Source of the DNA: Cardiocondyla obscurior
Lineage: Eukaryota > Arthropoda > Insecta > Hymenoptera > Formicidae
Length of the DNA: 64,000 nucleotides
NCBI RefSeq assembly: GCF_019399895.1
Contig: NC_091865.1
Span: 7,817,001 to 7,881,000, forward strand
Reading direction: 5' to 3'
Part shown: piece after piece, positions 34,701-45,225 of the stretch
Layout of the letters: each line of letters begins with the position of its first letter
Numbering within the stretch: position 1 is the stretch's first letter
Translations under genes and position numbers: made by a program
Notes under the pieces: generated by a model
Seen by the model: only the letters and a program-made list of their open reading frames with translations
What the model was told of the DNA's origin: nothing
Databases searched by the model: none

Positions 34701-37335
34701 AAAAAGAAACTGCAGTAAAATTAAAAAATTAAGAACGTATTATTTGTTATTATGTTATTATTCATAGAATTATTTTAACTGCATTCCGTTTTACGTTGAA
34801 TATCATCTTTCAAGTCCACAATAAATTTTTTTTTTTCCGTTATCTTATCTTCTACCCTATTTATCCAACGTACTTGCATTTCCCATCGCGCGCACGGGCT
34901 ATGGGTCGACATCGAGACTGACCCCTCGACGTTTTCGCGTAAGAAGCGAAATGAAATCGTTTCCTACGGTTGTTTACATTTACAACAGGTGGAAGTGAGC
35001 TATTTCTGACCTTTGCTGGTGAGACTGAAGCTACGAAGCCTGTAACTATCCTCGTCCTCTCCTTCCTCCCGCGGTAGCATCTGAGCTGAGGCGTCAGGCA
35101 CATCCAGGAAGGCATTGCTCCTTCTCTGATGTGTATGATGCATACTCTGTCCCCTTCGACTTCCTCGTCTTCTGATTCCCGGACTGACGTCATTCTCGGT
35201 CAATCTGGGTTCACTACTGCAGTGAGGCGATTTCATACTAGTTCCCTCATGATGCTGGTGATGATGATAATGATGAGTGGCGGCTGAAAAGTGACAGGAT
35301 TATAGGTGTTAACGCGCACTTGATATTGAATGCATGTATAGAGATATAGAGATTTCGTAAAAAATATACAGCAGCATTTAACAGATTTTAATAAATGCGT
35401 AACTATACATATATGTATAACGTATATCCGTGCGTATTGTATATCGTGTACGGGTGTAACGTAACATCAATGCCAACAAAGCGATAAGTCAAACTATTTA
35501 ATCAGGATTTCGACGAAATATGATGAATTGATGCGTTACTGCATACGTTACTAAAATATTACTGGCAAGAAATATTTAAAGTAAAAAGCAAAAATTTACT
35601 TTATTATTTAATTGTACACAAATAATAGAAGAAGACTTTTAATTATTTTTATCCATTATTTTAAAATTGTTTTTTTTTTTTTTTTATTTAAAGTTTGTTC
35701 TGAATTTTATTTATGCATTTCATAAAAGCGGGAAATATCTGTATTCGTGTCGAGAACACGGTTCTTTGTACCAAAAAATATATATTTTGTAGGAACATGT
35801 TATCGATATTTTTACCATGCATTGTCGCAATAATAGATTTTACGATAGGAAGAGCATGAATTTATTCCAATAAGTAAAAATACTATACGTATAAAAAAAT
35901 ATTTCCGGTAATTAATAGAACAAAACGAAAAAGTATCTTTTTCGACTGTATGCCGATCAGGTTTTTTTCATTAGCAGAGCGTTTGAGAGTAAAGCAAAGA
36001 ACGGAATGTTTTTCAGACGCTACATCTATTACATCCGCAAAGTCGACGCGTGAAAAGCTAAGTGATTTAGTATACTCAACCTGAAGAAGTTCGAAAAATA
36101 AAATTAAACGATTCGGAAAGGAACGTAAGAACAAACGCAGACCTCTTTCTCACGAATATTTACATTATTTCATCGCGGAGCTTATTAGACAGACATATTT
36201 CTTTATTTTATTAATTTCAAGAAAAGATTTATCGTCTCGATGATACATTTTATACCGACGTTATAGCTCTTTATCTTTAATTAAATCTTGACAATCTTGC
36301 TCGCATTACATATACGTACAAACAACTGGAATTACCGCTCTAATTAATCCTATTTCGCATTAATATACATTTTCGTGTTTCAACGCACGCATAAAACGGC
36401 AAAGCATTAGTTGCGAGACTGACTTTCTAAACTTGCAAAGAGACGCGTTAGCATATGATGAGAATATTTGAGCTGTCAGTGACCTACTAGCTAAAATTCA
36501 TGTCCGAGAATAGCGGCCGGCAATAATTTCAACAACTCTCGCTACTTTAAAGCGGCGCGCTATCGGCGCAATATCGATACACTTTGCTCTTTCAACGGGA
36601 AAGACCGTACGTCACCGATGACGTTTCTACGAGCTTATCGGACACTATCGAAAGTTATGTTCGGTCGCCGCGTCATGTAATCCTTTCGCACCTTTAAAAT
36701 AGACCCTTACGTATCTTGAAATTTGATCTCGACTAATGTTACCTCGATCATTAGAAAGGATTTGTACATATGAAATAGTTATTTAACACTCGCATTGATA
36801 CGAGTTCGCTTTACACACAGTAACGGATTCTCGAGTTGAAACGTTTAAAGCATACATTTTTGGAGAACAAATTTGACAAATCTTTAACAGTCATATAACT
36901 TTTATTAAATTTAAATTGACCGGCAGACTACTGGTACTTCGGAATCATTAAGTTTGTAAGTCCTCGTGTGCCCCTGACTATTATTTTAATTGCAAAACTT
37001 AGCCACGTAACCGAACGTTTAATCCCCGAGTAAATTATTTATTTCCCATTCCTGTCGTTATTATCATTACCTTGAGCGGCGGCACGACGGCGGATACTTT
37101 TATTTCCTCCGGAAACGCGAGCGCTTTGGGATCTTGTAGCCGGTCTTCGTCTTCTCGTAGGTGTACTGCTATCCGGTGTTCCACTACCGCTGTGCGCTTC
37201 TCTTTCCCGCTCCCATCTATCCCTCTCACGGGCTCCCGAGGGTGGCATAGCTTCTAACATTTGCTCCATGCTGGAAAATCCTGGGGCACAAATCGAAGCC
37301 GATCTTGTTTTCCGGCGAAAAGAGTCTTCCGCCAT
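8000..37335 (-). CDS. RGK: RGK-family small GTPase (Rad/Gem/Rem/Kir type), complete, six coding exons
   Basis: The coding exons are 37071-37335, 35011-35283, 17685-17897, 9071-9153, 8739-8928 and 8000-8280. They total 1305 bp (434 residues plus TAA), and every phase joins. RGK proteins are atypical Ras relatives that inhibit voltage-gated calcium channels through their beta subunits and remodel the cytoskeleton; they act at the plasma membrane of excitable cells. The long N-terminal extension (residues 1-215) is basic and Ser-rich and contains a His tract. The G domain starts with P-loop GTRGVGKT (224-231). G4 is NKVD (328-331) and G5 is degenerate. The switch-II DxxG is absent, which is normal for RGK. 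The C-terminus ends NCENLHVL, the RGK-specific C7-type tail; there is no CaaX box. An in-frame TAA four codons upstream supports the ATG at 37333-37335. The two large introns (8.5 and 17 kb) host plus-strand RNA exons and repeats. Confidence 0.95.
8739..8928 (-). CDS. RGK: RGK coding exon 5, G4 motif
   Basis: The exon encodes DAYVVMYSVIDKASF and ILVGNKVDLVRSR, typical of RGK. It ends at donor GTAAGA in phase 1. Confidence 0.95.
9071..9153 (-). CDS. RGK: RGK coding exon 4
   Basis: This 83-bp exon encodes DVPSEQSVFVMLNGEESELK and FLNITNFK. The NGEESEL strand matches RGK proteins, but where Ras has DxxG the sequence continues without an Asp-Gly pair. Confidence 0.93.
9660..9924 (+). ncRNA. Candidate first exon of antisense RNA, block 1
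   Basis: This GC-rich segment stands out sharply from its AT-rich surroundings and ends at a strong plus-strand donor (GATT then GTAAGTTC at 9925). No acceptor precedes it, so it may be a transcription-start exon; the left edge is a guess. No reading frame in it looks conserved. It is antisense within the RGK intron between coding exons 3 and 4. Confidence 0.4.
9990..10134 (+). ncRNA. Possible alternative 5' exon, block 1
   Basis: A second GC-rich segment ends near a weak donor (GTAATT at 10135). It shares a stretch of about 40 bp with the next segment (10047-10086 against 10208-10251), beginning AGCGTACGTGACTCGCGC in both. Confidence 0.3.
10164..10416 (+). ncRNA. Candidate spliced exon, block 1
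   Basis: The acceptor TTATAATGCAG and the strong donor GTAAGTATT bracket 253 bp of GC-rich, non-coding-looking sequence. It contains the second copy of the GCGTACGTGACTCGCGC duplication. Confidence 0.4.
10581..10679 (+). ncRNA. Antisense RNA exon A, copy 1
   Basis: The acceptor follows a pyrimidine tract ending TTTATTTAG, and the donor is GTAATAAT. The last 55 nt (from 10625) are the shared module CCGAGAGGAGGAG, a hairpin and a GACGAACAATCGTTGG tail. This is the most diverged of four copies. Confidence 0.5.
10804..10831 (+). ncRNA. Possible exon B, copy 1 (short, diverged)
   Basis: TTATGTTACAG precedes ATTATCGTAACATATTCC, and a GTATGT donor follows. The start resembles the other B exons (ATCATCG...), but the CTCCGC core is lost. 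It may be decayed or non-functional. Confidence 0.25.
11039..11353. mobile_element. MITE-like inverted-repeat element, copy 1
   Basis: Arms of about 100 bp (11041-11142 and 11253-11352) are reverse complements of each other with few mismatches around a 110-bp centre. The outer ends read ACTGAAAGGTAGATAT and, reverse-complemented, ACACTGAGAAACAGATAT. Both arms continue with CTAGCGTACGT, GTGGTGTGCGTCGAT and CACACGAAACCCATAG. There is no transposase. It lies between exon B copy 1 and exon A copy 2 of the antisense RNA block. No clear target-site duplication was seen, so the exact ends are uncertain. Confidence 0.75.
11488..11746 (+). ncRNA. Antisense RNA exon A, copy 2
   Basis: The acceptor is preceded by a long pyrimidine tract (TTTTTCTTTTTAG) and the donor is GTGAGT. 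The exon is 259 bp and GC-rich. The module from 11691 reads CTGAGAGGAGGAGGAGG, then the hairpin at 11707-11719 and a GGCGGAGCAACG tail. The frames carry stops in different places from the other copies. Confidence 0.55.
11845..11892 (+). ncRNA. Antisense RNA exon B, copy 2
   Basis: The acceptor AATGTTTCAG and donor GTGAGTCG flank 48 bp containing AACTCCGCTGCTGCGCATCG, a core shared with copies 3 and 4. Confidence 0.5.
12000..17684. other. RGK intron between coding exons 3 and 4, remainder
   Basis: This is AT-rich intron sequence with scattered short open frames and no domain I recognise. The stretch at 14,100-14,350 is richer in GC without other support. The one frame with a coding look is listed separately (15976-16197). 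Confidence 0.5.
15976..16197 (-). CDS. Possible small first exon of an unknown nested gene
   Basis: An ATG at 16195-16197 in good context (AAGAAATGG), with an in-frame TAA seven codons upstream, opens a frame of at least 59 codons starting MEFLMLIKSLLKSCWRANET. The frame runs through NMISLFVRNMFQNSDP and QDYQETLLLP, and a GT (GTATAT) follows that last motif. Codon choice looks less random than in neighbouring frames. No family is recognised and no following exon was found, so it may be chance. The right limit is the ATG and the left limit is approximate. Confidence 0.15.
17685..17897 (-). CDS. RGK: RGK coding exon 3, P-loop
   Basis: The exon encodes GDSFRRRRSRSNSLAP, then VAMLGTRGVGKTALISQFMT with the nucleotide-binding P-loop. 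Acceptor and donor (GTGAGT) are good. It sits isolated between the 8.5-kb and 17-kb introns. Confidence 0.95.
18437..18699. mobile_element. MITE-like element, copy 2
   Basis: The same terminal sequences occur in inverted orientation: CATGTATGTACGTACACT on the left and its complement on the right, then GGCAGATAT, GGCGGCTAGCGT and GTGTGCGTCGA. The left arm lacks about 14 bp after CTAGCGT, and the right inner arm is replaced by unrelated GC-rich sequence. Confidence 0.7.
20107..20170. repeat. Purine (GA)-rich low-complexity tract
   Basis: Repeated GAGA and GAAA units cover about 60 bp. They form GAGA-factor-like sites in sequence, but a regulatory role is only possible. Confidence 0.85.
24991..25410 (-). 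CDS. Unrecognised 140-codon open exon nested in RGK intron
   Basis: This is the longest protein-like open frame outside the known genes. On the minus strand, acceptor ATTGTTTACAG directly precedes an open stretch that ends in TAA at 24991-24993. The frame stays open further upstream but has no ATG, so an upstream exon would be needed. The protein starts SNIIKFKVFKYKSEYHTGEN, has one hydrophobic aromatic-rich segment of about 20 residues near position 40, and ends CVLAVDIGNIDQTFHC, ASLMNMPAHTVCFI and VQVNVKIA. Third-position use near the end favours G and C more than the background. I do not recognise a family. It could be a nested gene, a decayed mobile or viral-derived fragment, or chance. 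Confidence 0.3.
   Translation of the reverse strand, partial: SNIIKFKVFKYKSEYHTGENLVCNVDVNTFVAIYIVSTSYIYSLTFWLYLKKSTPHITLTVDILITESEYYRESVFFEPAIQFRHTSTPVLSKTVCVLAVDIGNIDQTFHCAASLMNMPAHTVCFIKSQNSVQVNVKIA
25971..26217. mobile_element. MITE-like element, copy 3
   Basis: The left arm reads GATAGATATGGCGTTTGCTA. The right arm, reverse-complemented, reads AACAGATATAGCGTTTGCTG and then GGCTAGCGTACGTGACC and GTGGTGTGCGT. The left arm diverges after about 65 bp. Confidence 0.7.
28646..28712. repeat. (TA)n microsatellite
   Basis: About 30 TA units run almost uninterrupted, the longest simple repeat in the window. Confidence 0.95.
30410..30444. repeat. Perfect 14-bp hairpin, 7-nt loop
   Basis: AAAATGTAAGTCAA and its exact reverse complement flank GCTGCTG. 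The stem does not extend further, so it is too short for a typical microRNA precursor. Confidence 0.85.
31296..31417 (+). ncRNA. Antisense RNA exon A, copy 3 (block 2)
   Basis: The acceptor CATTGTGTTTCAG and donor GTAAAG flank 122 bp. The module starts at 31362 (CTGAGAGGAGGAGGAGG), with the hairpin at 31378-31390 and an AGCGGAGCAAC tail. By length it corresponds to copy 1. Confidence 0.55.
31598..31636 (+). ncRNA. Antisense RNA exon B, copy 3
   Basis: The acceptor CTGTTACAG and donor GTAAGTCC flank 39 bp with ATCATCGTTG and AACTCCG, followed by CTGCGCATCG as in copy 2. Confidence 0.5.
31796..31870. repeat. Direct duplication with TAG units
   Basis: A segment of about 33 bp starting GTAGATAAAAA and ending GTAATCTT occurs twice in a row with small differences. 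It lies in the spacer between exon B copy 3 and exon A copy 4. Confidence 0.75.
31921..32175 (+). ncRNA. Antisense RNA exon A, copy 4 (block 2)
   Basis: The acceptor GTAATTTTTTACAG and donor GTAATT flank 255 bp, the long-form counterpart of copy 2. The module starts at 32120, with the hairpin at 32136-32148 and the tail CGGCGGAGCAACG. Confidence 0.55.
32447..32502 (+). ncRNA. Antisense RNA exon B, copy 4
   Basis: The acceptor TATGTTGCAG and donor GTGAGTCG (the same donor as copy 2) flank 56 bp including ATCATCGTTGCTGAACTCCG. The next exon downstream was not found. Confidence 0.5.
32648..32690. repeat. (TAG)n microsatellite
   Basis: Several TAG units in tandem lie just after exon B copy 4 of the antisense RNA. 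Confidence 0.85.
34105..34139. repeat. Perfect 14-bp hairpin, 7-nt loop
   Basis: AAAACAATTTAATC and its exact reverse complement flank AATATCC. It has the same geometry as the hairpin at 30,410 but a different sequence. Confidence 0.85.
35011..35283 (-). CDS. RGK: RGK coding exon 2, His-rich
   Basis: Acceptor CACTTTTCAG precedes a 273-bp exon with a His-rich run (ATHHYHHHQHHEG), then RRGSRRGQS and a Glu/Asp patch EEGEDEDSYRLRSFSL. The donor is GTCAGA. Confidence 0.88.
37071..37335 (-). CDS. RGK: RGK coding exon 1
   Basis: The exon encodes MAEDSFRRKTRSASICAPGF and then a low-complexity Arg/Ser/Glu region. It ends at donor GTAATG in phase 1. RRKTRSAS resembles a basophilic kinase or 14-3-3 type site, which is known in RGK proteins; that reading is inference. 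Confidence 0.88.
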
Positions 37336-38800
37336 TCTTTTAAGTTACCACAGAACACCAAATGTACCTTTCTTTTTTATCCTCAAACCACTATTCACCA
37401 CTTAAAGATCTTTTTCCTTATAATTAATATTTACCTTCTCTGAATTTCTTGACAATTGTGATCTTTCTTCGCAGATTATTGAATCTCGCTGTAACTTAAT
37501 GCTTCACTTATCGATCATAAATTATGACAATTTGTGTTAGGATTCGACTATGTCGTGCACTGTATTTACCGTGATTCTTCTACACTTTAACGAAAACGTT
37601 CAAGGCTCTTGCATATTCTTCTTCCAACTCGAGATCCTTTGCAAGAAATGTCGCGTCGCGTCCGATTTCTGAAATGTCTCTCGTACCTTCCATTCACGGG
37701 ATTCGATTACCGGAAATCAATTCGGAAATAATTCTACCGGATATCCAGGTGTGGATATCCAGGTGACGATGTCACGAGTCCGGCGTTATATCGACAGATC
37801 CTGTTTCGGTCCGAAGAGAGAGAATCCCGTCCGTTCTTCTTGATTCTACAAATAAAATATGGAAAGTTTGATTCTCTCTTAACCACGTAAAACGCGAATA
37901 ATACGATTAGAGTAATTACGGCCGTGAAAAATTTTGTCTCTTTTAAAATTACAGTGAAATAATTGACATTTATATTTTTTTTCCGTATCTTTTCCTCCCC
38001 ATATTTTTTTTTCCCTTCTCATCGTTATTCTGCCTGTCGGATGTGAACTCGCATACTAATTAGATCCATCCCGTCCCGATATTACCTCGATTATTTCATA
38101 CGCAGTCGCGAAAAATATAACAGTATACATAAATAACTGCGTAAAAAAAAAATATTTTATACAATACTATTTTAAATTATAGATTCTTATTAAAAAATAA
38201 AGGAATATAAAATATTTTTATTGAAATAATTGACTTTTTGTTACTGTAAAATGTAGACGTGTAATTTTATTCCACGTTATATTTACATAATTTATTTTTA
38301 AATAATTTGTTTTATATTTTAATTATAAAATTAATTCAATGTTTTGAAAATTAATAATTATTTAAACTTAAATTTAATACACAAGTAAAATAATTATACC
38401 ACTAGAAATTACAAAAACTAAGAATGCTAAACAATTAAATTATTGTACGTGATATTTTATCTTTTGATTAAAAATTTAAATTACAAAGGAAATTCGGGCA
38501 GTATTTAAATTAATTTGTCCAATTGTCCAATTGTTAAATTTAAGCGGTTGAAATTCTATCTTGTCTATCTCTGATTAAACGGGATAAAGATTGATAACAA
38601 TATCAAGAATAGTTGGCAGCATCCGAAGTTTCGAGCGAAACTCGGCACAGCTGAGAGACAACTCCGTGGACTGTCGAAGCTGTCGAAGTTCGCGAACGGT
38701 AAACGCGCGATACGCCGGGAAGATATCGGTGCGTGAAGACGTTCCGACAAGTATAATCGAGTATCGACAAAAGTAAGCTCAGTCCGACATATACAACTTT
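37336..38800. promoter_or_regulatory. RGK 5' UTR and possible promoter region
   Basis: Sequence upstream of the RGK start codon has an in-frame TAA close to the ATG. A duplicated GTGGATATCCAGGT-like unit lies at 37,740-37,765. A GC-rich patch at 38,620-38,772 ends at a plus-strand GTAAGC and could be a divergent non-coding exon. A transcription start could not be fixed. Confidence 0.3.
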
Positions 38801-40838
38801 GCAATACTTTAGCAATATATTCTCTTTGATAGAGTTTATGTCTGTTGTGTTGTTTTACTTCGAGAGCTACAAGATCGTACTAAGGAAATTAAATAACTTG
38901 TTGCTGAAATAATTATCTTTCCTCAATTTCAATATTATATTGTTATGTTTATGCAACCAAAGTATAATATAACTTTGTTTTCTATCGAATTCCCTTCTAA
39001 TCAGTGTATTTAATATATTTAAACTTGTTCGTACTAAAATATAAAATTATTTTTCGAAGTAAAAGCAAATGATGAACCGAAACGTTAACGTGATAATTAA
39101 TAATAACATCGCGTCTTGTTATTTTGCTTTCATTTATTAGACTATACTCGTTTGCACATTACAAAAAAAAAAAAAAAGAAACATTAGGTAGACGGTATAA
39201 AGAACCATTTTATATCTGCTGTTATCACAATGCAAGTATCATGAGTTCCCGTTTACGAAAGGGGCATAAAATTACAATGACTAGGAAATATCTTTAACGA
39301 ATGTGATGTTGCGAAAAATTTTATTTGAATAACTTTTCTCGTAATATGCCATCTTTGTGAAGTAATACGTCATGCGAGGACGCATTTATTATAGATAATT
39401 TAGCAGGATTAAGTAGAAGAACCAAAGCTTTGCTCTGACAGGAGTGAGAAAAAGTCTTACGAGCCTCTCGTTGACGTTTATGCGTTTAAACCGATAACGT
39501 GCATAAGTGCTCTATGTATTTACGCAACACAACTTTGCATTGTAATATTGTAGTTGCGAGTCATCGTAAAAATTATACTTCATCTTTGTAAAATCTTAAT
39601 ATCCTTTTATTACTTTTACTGCTGTGTTTGTATAATAAAAGAAGCTTTAAAGTTTACGACATAGACTGAAATGGTAATAAGACTTGCTTAATTAATTTGC
39701 CTCAAAATAATTTTATTAAATAATCGAGCCGCGGCTTTTCTCTTTTTTAATACGCGATTACTTATTTTTTTTATTTTAATATTTTTTTAAATTATTATTT
39801 AATCGTACTTCTCTTGCATACAACGTGAGATATTAATTAAATCCATCGGTGTTTTCAGCAACTACCACTCAACTCTACAATTTTTTTCAATTATCGGACA
39901 TTCAGATCTAGTCTAAATACAGGAATCAGAATGAATCTCGCGTAAATAATGTTACAGAATGAAATTGAATATGATTGTTAACTGGTTTTCTACGAACACT
40001 TTTAAATATTATTTAAATTGTGTGCATAAGAAATATTTTTGTTTATCGCGAAATATTCTATTTTCTGAAAGATAAATAAATTCAAGTTTAAAATTATAAA
40101 TGAAGAAGGATTAAACAAATCTACATTCACACATGTTTAAAACATTACCAACTTTACTAGAATATGAAATGTAATATATTCATTTACGAAACATTTTAAA
40201 TATTATATAGAAAACGTTACTTCTTTTGATACTCGACACAAGATTCCGAAACAAAATTTAATTTTTGCATTATATTATATATAAATAAATTAAATTAATA
40301 CATTTTTAAAATATTTATCTTTGTCAAAATACTAATAACATATACATTTTTATTCAATTATTCACTTTTATCTCATTTTTTACGAGTTTAGAATAAAATA
40401 CCGAGAGAGAGATAGACAGAAAGAAAGACAGACCACTCTTCGACAATTTCAAAGTCGGAATATCGAAGGTTTTTTTTTCCTGTATGATAATCACTCCGCT
40501 CTTCTCGACGGCTTATTTTTCCGAGAACTAATTATAGATAGATGTTTCGCATAAATCTTCTAGGGAGATGCATAAACATCTCCGCCGATCTGTCCCCCCA
40601 TATGTTCATCTCCGCGTTTTGCTCCTTCAAGAGCCTTGCCACGGCCGTAATTATCCCCCTTTTTCGATAAACTCCTGCAACCTCTGCCCTTTAACCGTAA
40701 TTATATCGAGATCGATGGTAATCGCGCGCTTTTCCGTCTCGAGATTTCGCTCGAAGACATTGCCGATCTTTTCAGTTTTGCTCGGATTTTCGCAATTTCT
40801 CCGGATCGATATGCCGGCACGCGACAATCGATCCTTAC

Positions 40839-41140
40839 CACTTTAGGCCGTCCACCACCGTGAAACATCTCCTCGTCATTTTCTATTTCATTCTTCCTCG
40901 CGATCGCGGCGGATTCGAATCACATGTCTCGATTTTTTGCACCCGAGCGCGACACGATCGACATGATACGCGTTCGACGATGCGCGGAACACTGACGGCG
41001 ACCCGGCGTCGCGGTGGCCGCTAGGGCGAGAACCGACGCCAGGCGTCGGCGTCGACCCTCTTGCACGCCCTCATCACCGACCACAACGAAGACCACGATG
41101 AGAAAGCGACGGCGAAGTTGGTGCGCGTCCAATTCCACAC
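40839..41140 (-). other. Candidate non-coding 5' exon (perhaps RGK)
   Basis: A GC-rich segment on the minus strand ends at a strong donor (CTAAAGTG then GTAAGGATC). It lies 3.5 kb upstream of the RGK start codon and in the same orientation, so it may be an RGK 5' UTR exon. The right edge is approximate. The plus strand of the same island has an open frame at 41014-41289 ending LNSIKASAVSRE, which is not recognised. Confidence 0.3.
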
Positions 41141-44100
41141 GTTCTAGCTCTTCGGCGATTCCCCGAACGTTGCGGGACGCTTCGCGAAGAATTACCGGGA
41201 ACTTACAGCAATTTTTATCCGACGAAGATTTCTCGGATTACTTTAATTACTTAAATTCGATTAAAGCGAGTGCAGTATCACGCGAATAAAAAAAGAGATA
41301 AAAAAAATATAAAAAAATCAACAAACGGAATGAGATTTAAAGAAGTTAACGTTTAAATGACATGTACCTCAATGAAAACTCCGTCTTCATTAGATCAGCG
41401 CTAATCTTACATGATTTACGATTTCCCAGCAAGGAAAGTCATTATTCTGTTGCATTAAAATTTTTTTTTTTTGTTTTTTAAACCCGAAGAAATATATTTA
41501 AAATAATATCTATTGGTTTATGTTATATACTTAAAGATCAATTGCAAACAATTTTTTAGTGTAAACAATGTGCTTATTTTGTCAAAATTTAAGTTTTAAT
41601 TATCTGAATAATTAATCGATCTATTAAACATGAATTTTTTGCCTTGCGCATAAAATACTTTTCTTTTCGTACTTATAAGATTTAATAAACTTTTTGGACG
41701 GTAAATAGTAAAGATTGCAAGATTTGCACTGTCACTGTAAACCGATCCTAATGACGTGGCGTGACGTGTACGTTCTGAACACCAACCTGTTTAAATTCTG
41801 ACGATAGATGACGAGATCCACGAAAGCTTGGTTTACATTCGTTCACAAGAAGATTACTGTAAAGCGTTACGGTTTTAATCGTTTTAGAAAAGACGTCACT
41901 TTGGCAATTATCCCGCGCATTGGCATCTGGTCCAATGAAATCTATCTACTTTGCTATATGATAAACTACTTACCTGAAGCTTATTCACGATTTATTTTAA
42001 ACAGTCGGCGCGTTTAATAAAGAATTACACTGCGTCACTATTCCAATGAAATAAGTCAGTATCTTAAAAAAAGAAGAAACAGTGATCTTTTTCAAGAGAA
42101 AAAAAACAAAAAAAAAAAAGGAGAAAATTTGTTCCTAACGCGTATTATTCATCGGCGTTGCATTCTTCTCTTTATTCCGTTTTGCTTCGTCCGTCCAGCA
42201 TTAGACTCAACGCCGCGTGGTATATTTTTGACTTGTGGTGGTCTAAAGCTATTTCAAGACGAAGCCAAATCAACCTTCTGCACCAATACGATTCTTCGCT
42301 CCCACTTTCTCCGCTGAACTCTCACTTTGTGATGTAAGATATCTTCTCTTTTTTGTCCTTAGAAACACTTTTCCCTTGAGTAATATCGATAAGCCATTGA
42401 GTTAACGACGTACTTACATAATAACATTTTTTTAAATGTTAGAATAGACGATCGTATTAATGCAGATTATCGAAACAGTTTACAAACGGGCAAATAAATT
42501 AGCAGGAAGTTGCCGGAGGGGTGGCCAAAGAGGAAATAGCTGTTCGTTGTTTGGTATGATTAAACTAGAGTAGTTAAATGAAATAATATATTTTGGACAG
42601 TTACCCCTCGGCATAAGTGAAAATTGTCAGCAAAATATATTCAACGTGGTTTCGCGGGAAAACTTATCAATGTTCATTGCAAATTCTCCTTTGTTGCGTT
42701 AAAAGACGAGTTTAAACTAAGTTTGCAGTTGCGAGTTTATAGTTCCTATTTACTCAACGATCAAATCTGATTTACGCAAAGGATTGCGGAATTTCTATTT
42801 CTGCGTGGAGTAAATTGTTTTTTTTTTCATGTTTATTCAGAAATGGATTCAATTTTTTAATTTTTCTTTTGCTCTTTACTATTTATTCTCCGTATTGTTT
42901 ATATAAATTATTTTTTTGTAGTTTGTCAATGGTGGTTAATTAATTAGTTTTAGACTTTGAACTGAAATTTAACGTAAACGTACAGGTATTACTGAAGGGT
43001 AAACTGGTTTAACGAATAATTCCTTACGGGTCAGCGGGATAATCTATATGATGATTCAACATACGCACAATCCAATCGTGGTGCGCCACGTTCGAAATTA
43101 GGTAGTGCTAATTGCAAATGCCATCCGTTGTGGATGGTCACTTGGGGAGTGAGAGAGATAGCAGAGGGAATTGCTTACTTCCTCGTTAATTTACCAGATC
43201 TGTGAATCTGTGGCGCTCGCACACGGTTCCCTATTAATTGTAAGATATGCATTATTATCAATCAAATCCAATTAAAATCAATAAAAGCGGCGAACCGAGT
43301 ATTCATATGCACTGAAAACGATGTTGAATTTCTCAGCTATAGACACTGATATTTCTATTGCGCACAAAAATAAAAGTAAACTTTTAATTAAAGCTTGCTA
43401 ATAAATATATAGTTATCTTTGAAATAAATTTATCATTGATTTTCCGTTTATTTTTATTATTATTAGTGCGATAGGCGATTAATTTTTCGGTTAAAAAATT
43501 GGCACCGTCGCATTCCAGCGAAGTCGAAGGTACTGCTGCGTCAGAATTTCTCATTTATCATCGCCATAGTCCGGAGCTTCGTGTCAAATAATTCTCGTAA
43601 AATAACAGGTCTGTCAATCAAAAGACACACCTCGCTTATATTTGTAGAAGATATACCATGTATCTTTTCTGAATCGAAATCTTATTACAATTATGCTAAA
43701 ATGCGGTGTAAAACATTCGATTTATCATCCATCATAGCTGAATGATAATACACTGTACGAAAAGAGTTGCAAATCACGATCTTACAGATTTACAAATTTT
43801 ATAGAACGTGCCAAAGAGTGTATGGCAAAGAGATCAATTTTTTTGGCTCATCTTTTGGACCTCGAATGTGACAATAAAATAATAGGACTTTAAATTTTCT
43901 GTAAAATATTTAATTTTAAAGTTTATAATAAATAAAGTTTATTATAAATTTTACTTTTGTAGATTATATATTTAATTTAAAACGGTATCTAAGTTTATTA
44001 TAAAGTGCGTTTTGTAGTTTAACCTAGGGAGTACTTAATGGAGGTCGAAACATTCGATTGCAAGGTAAACCGATACACCTGATGTCGAATGCAGTTCCAT

Positions 44101-45002
44101 AAGGGCTATTGATAACGTTGACACACAGAGGAGCACTATCATGCGCATTAGAAACATAAGTGATGTGTCATGTTGACATGGACTACGCAAACGGTTTTAA
44201 GTGCATGTATGCAAAAGTCAATATACAAAGATAGAAGTTAACGCGTAAATATCCGGGAAGCTACATTTATCGAAATTAATAAAAAATTATATCTGACTAG
44301 CTAGCCAACTTCGTGATTTATCTCATGGCTGTCTAGAAAAACAAACTGTCCAGCACTGAGCCAGAAATGTAACGCTTAAATCGTCTAGGTACTAGACAAT
44401 TATTATTGGTTAATAATAAGCTAGAAAAGTTAGATATCTAAACGTTTTTCGCCGCGTACTGGTATACCGCGCGTTCAGACCTATGCCAACGCGCCCTCGA
44501 CTGCCGACAATTTTTTTTTCTTTTTAATGACACAACTTCACTTTTTAAATCCGATAACAGCAAAATCAGAATAGTTAGATGAAATTTCTACTCGTGTAAT
44601 TCCAAAATCGAGAATTGACAATCGATAATAACATTTCAATATATTTTATATTACTTTAGCATTTTAAACTGAAACTTATACGTTATAAATATCTCAAAAA
44701 TTAAAAATTGATATATTACTAAAGATACTACAAAACGGTGAACTTCGGGCGCGTTATATCAAATTAATTCTTTCTTGAAGAAAGCTGTTTTAACATTTAA
44801 TATTAACTCTTGAGGTTTTATAAAAATAATTATTTGTTTTGGATATAGGATTTTGATGGATAAAATAACATTCAGCTTATGTATTTTGCTCGTTTTATTA
44901 TTTCCAAATCTTGCTTAGAACCTGAAGAAATTCTTTCACAATCTAATAATTAATTAATGATAATTAAGTTTAACATTAACGCCTGACAACGACGAAGTAA
45001 AG

Positions 45003-45225
45003 ATTATAGATATATATATATATATTTATATTTATATATATATAAGCTAATCCTTGCCCAGACACACGAATTGATATGCAATGTTTAATATGTTACTTGT
45101 TTTCTTTCTTGTTTCATTCGTCCTATTTCACGTTTTTTTTTTTCTTTACGGGCATATAAATAAATTCTTATTGCTTAATATTTTCTTGTTAATATATATA
45201 TATATATATAATATATATAGTATTA
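45003..45225. repeat. (TA)n tracts
   Basis: TA runs lie at about 45,010-45,044 and 45,192-45,221. Confidence 0.85.

Larger units (their letters stand above)
32503..35010. other. RGK intron, right end
   Basis: No further RNA module copy and no coding exon could be found. It holds the TAG repeat and the hairpin at 34,105. Confidence 0.45.
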
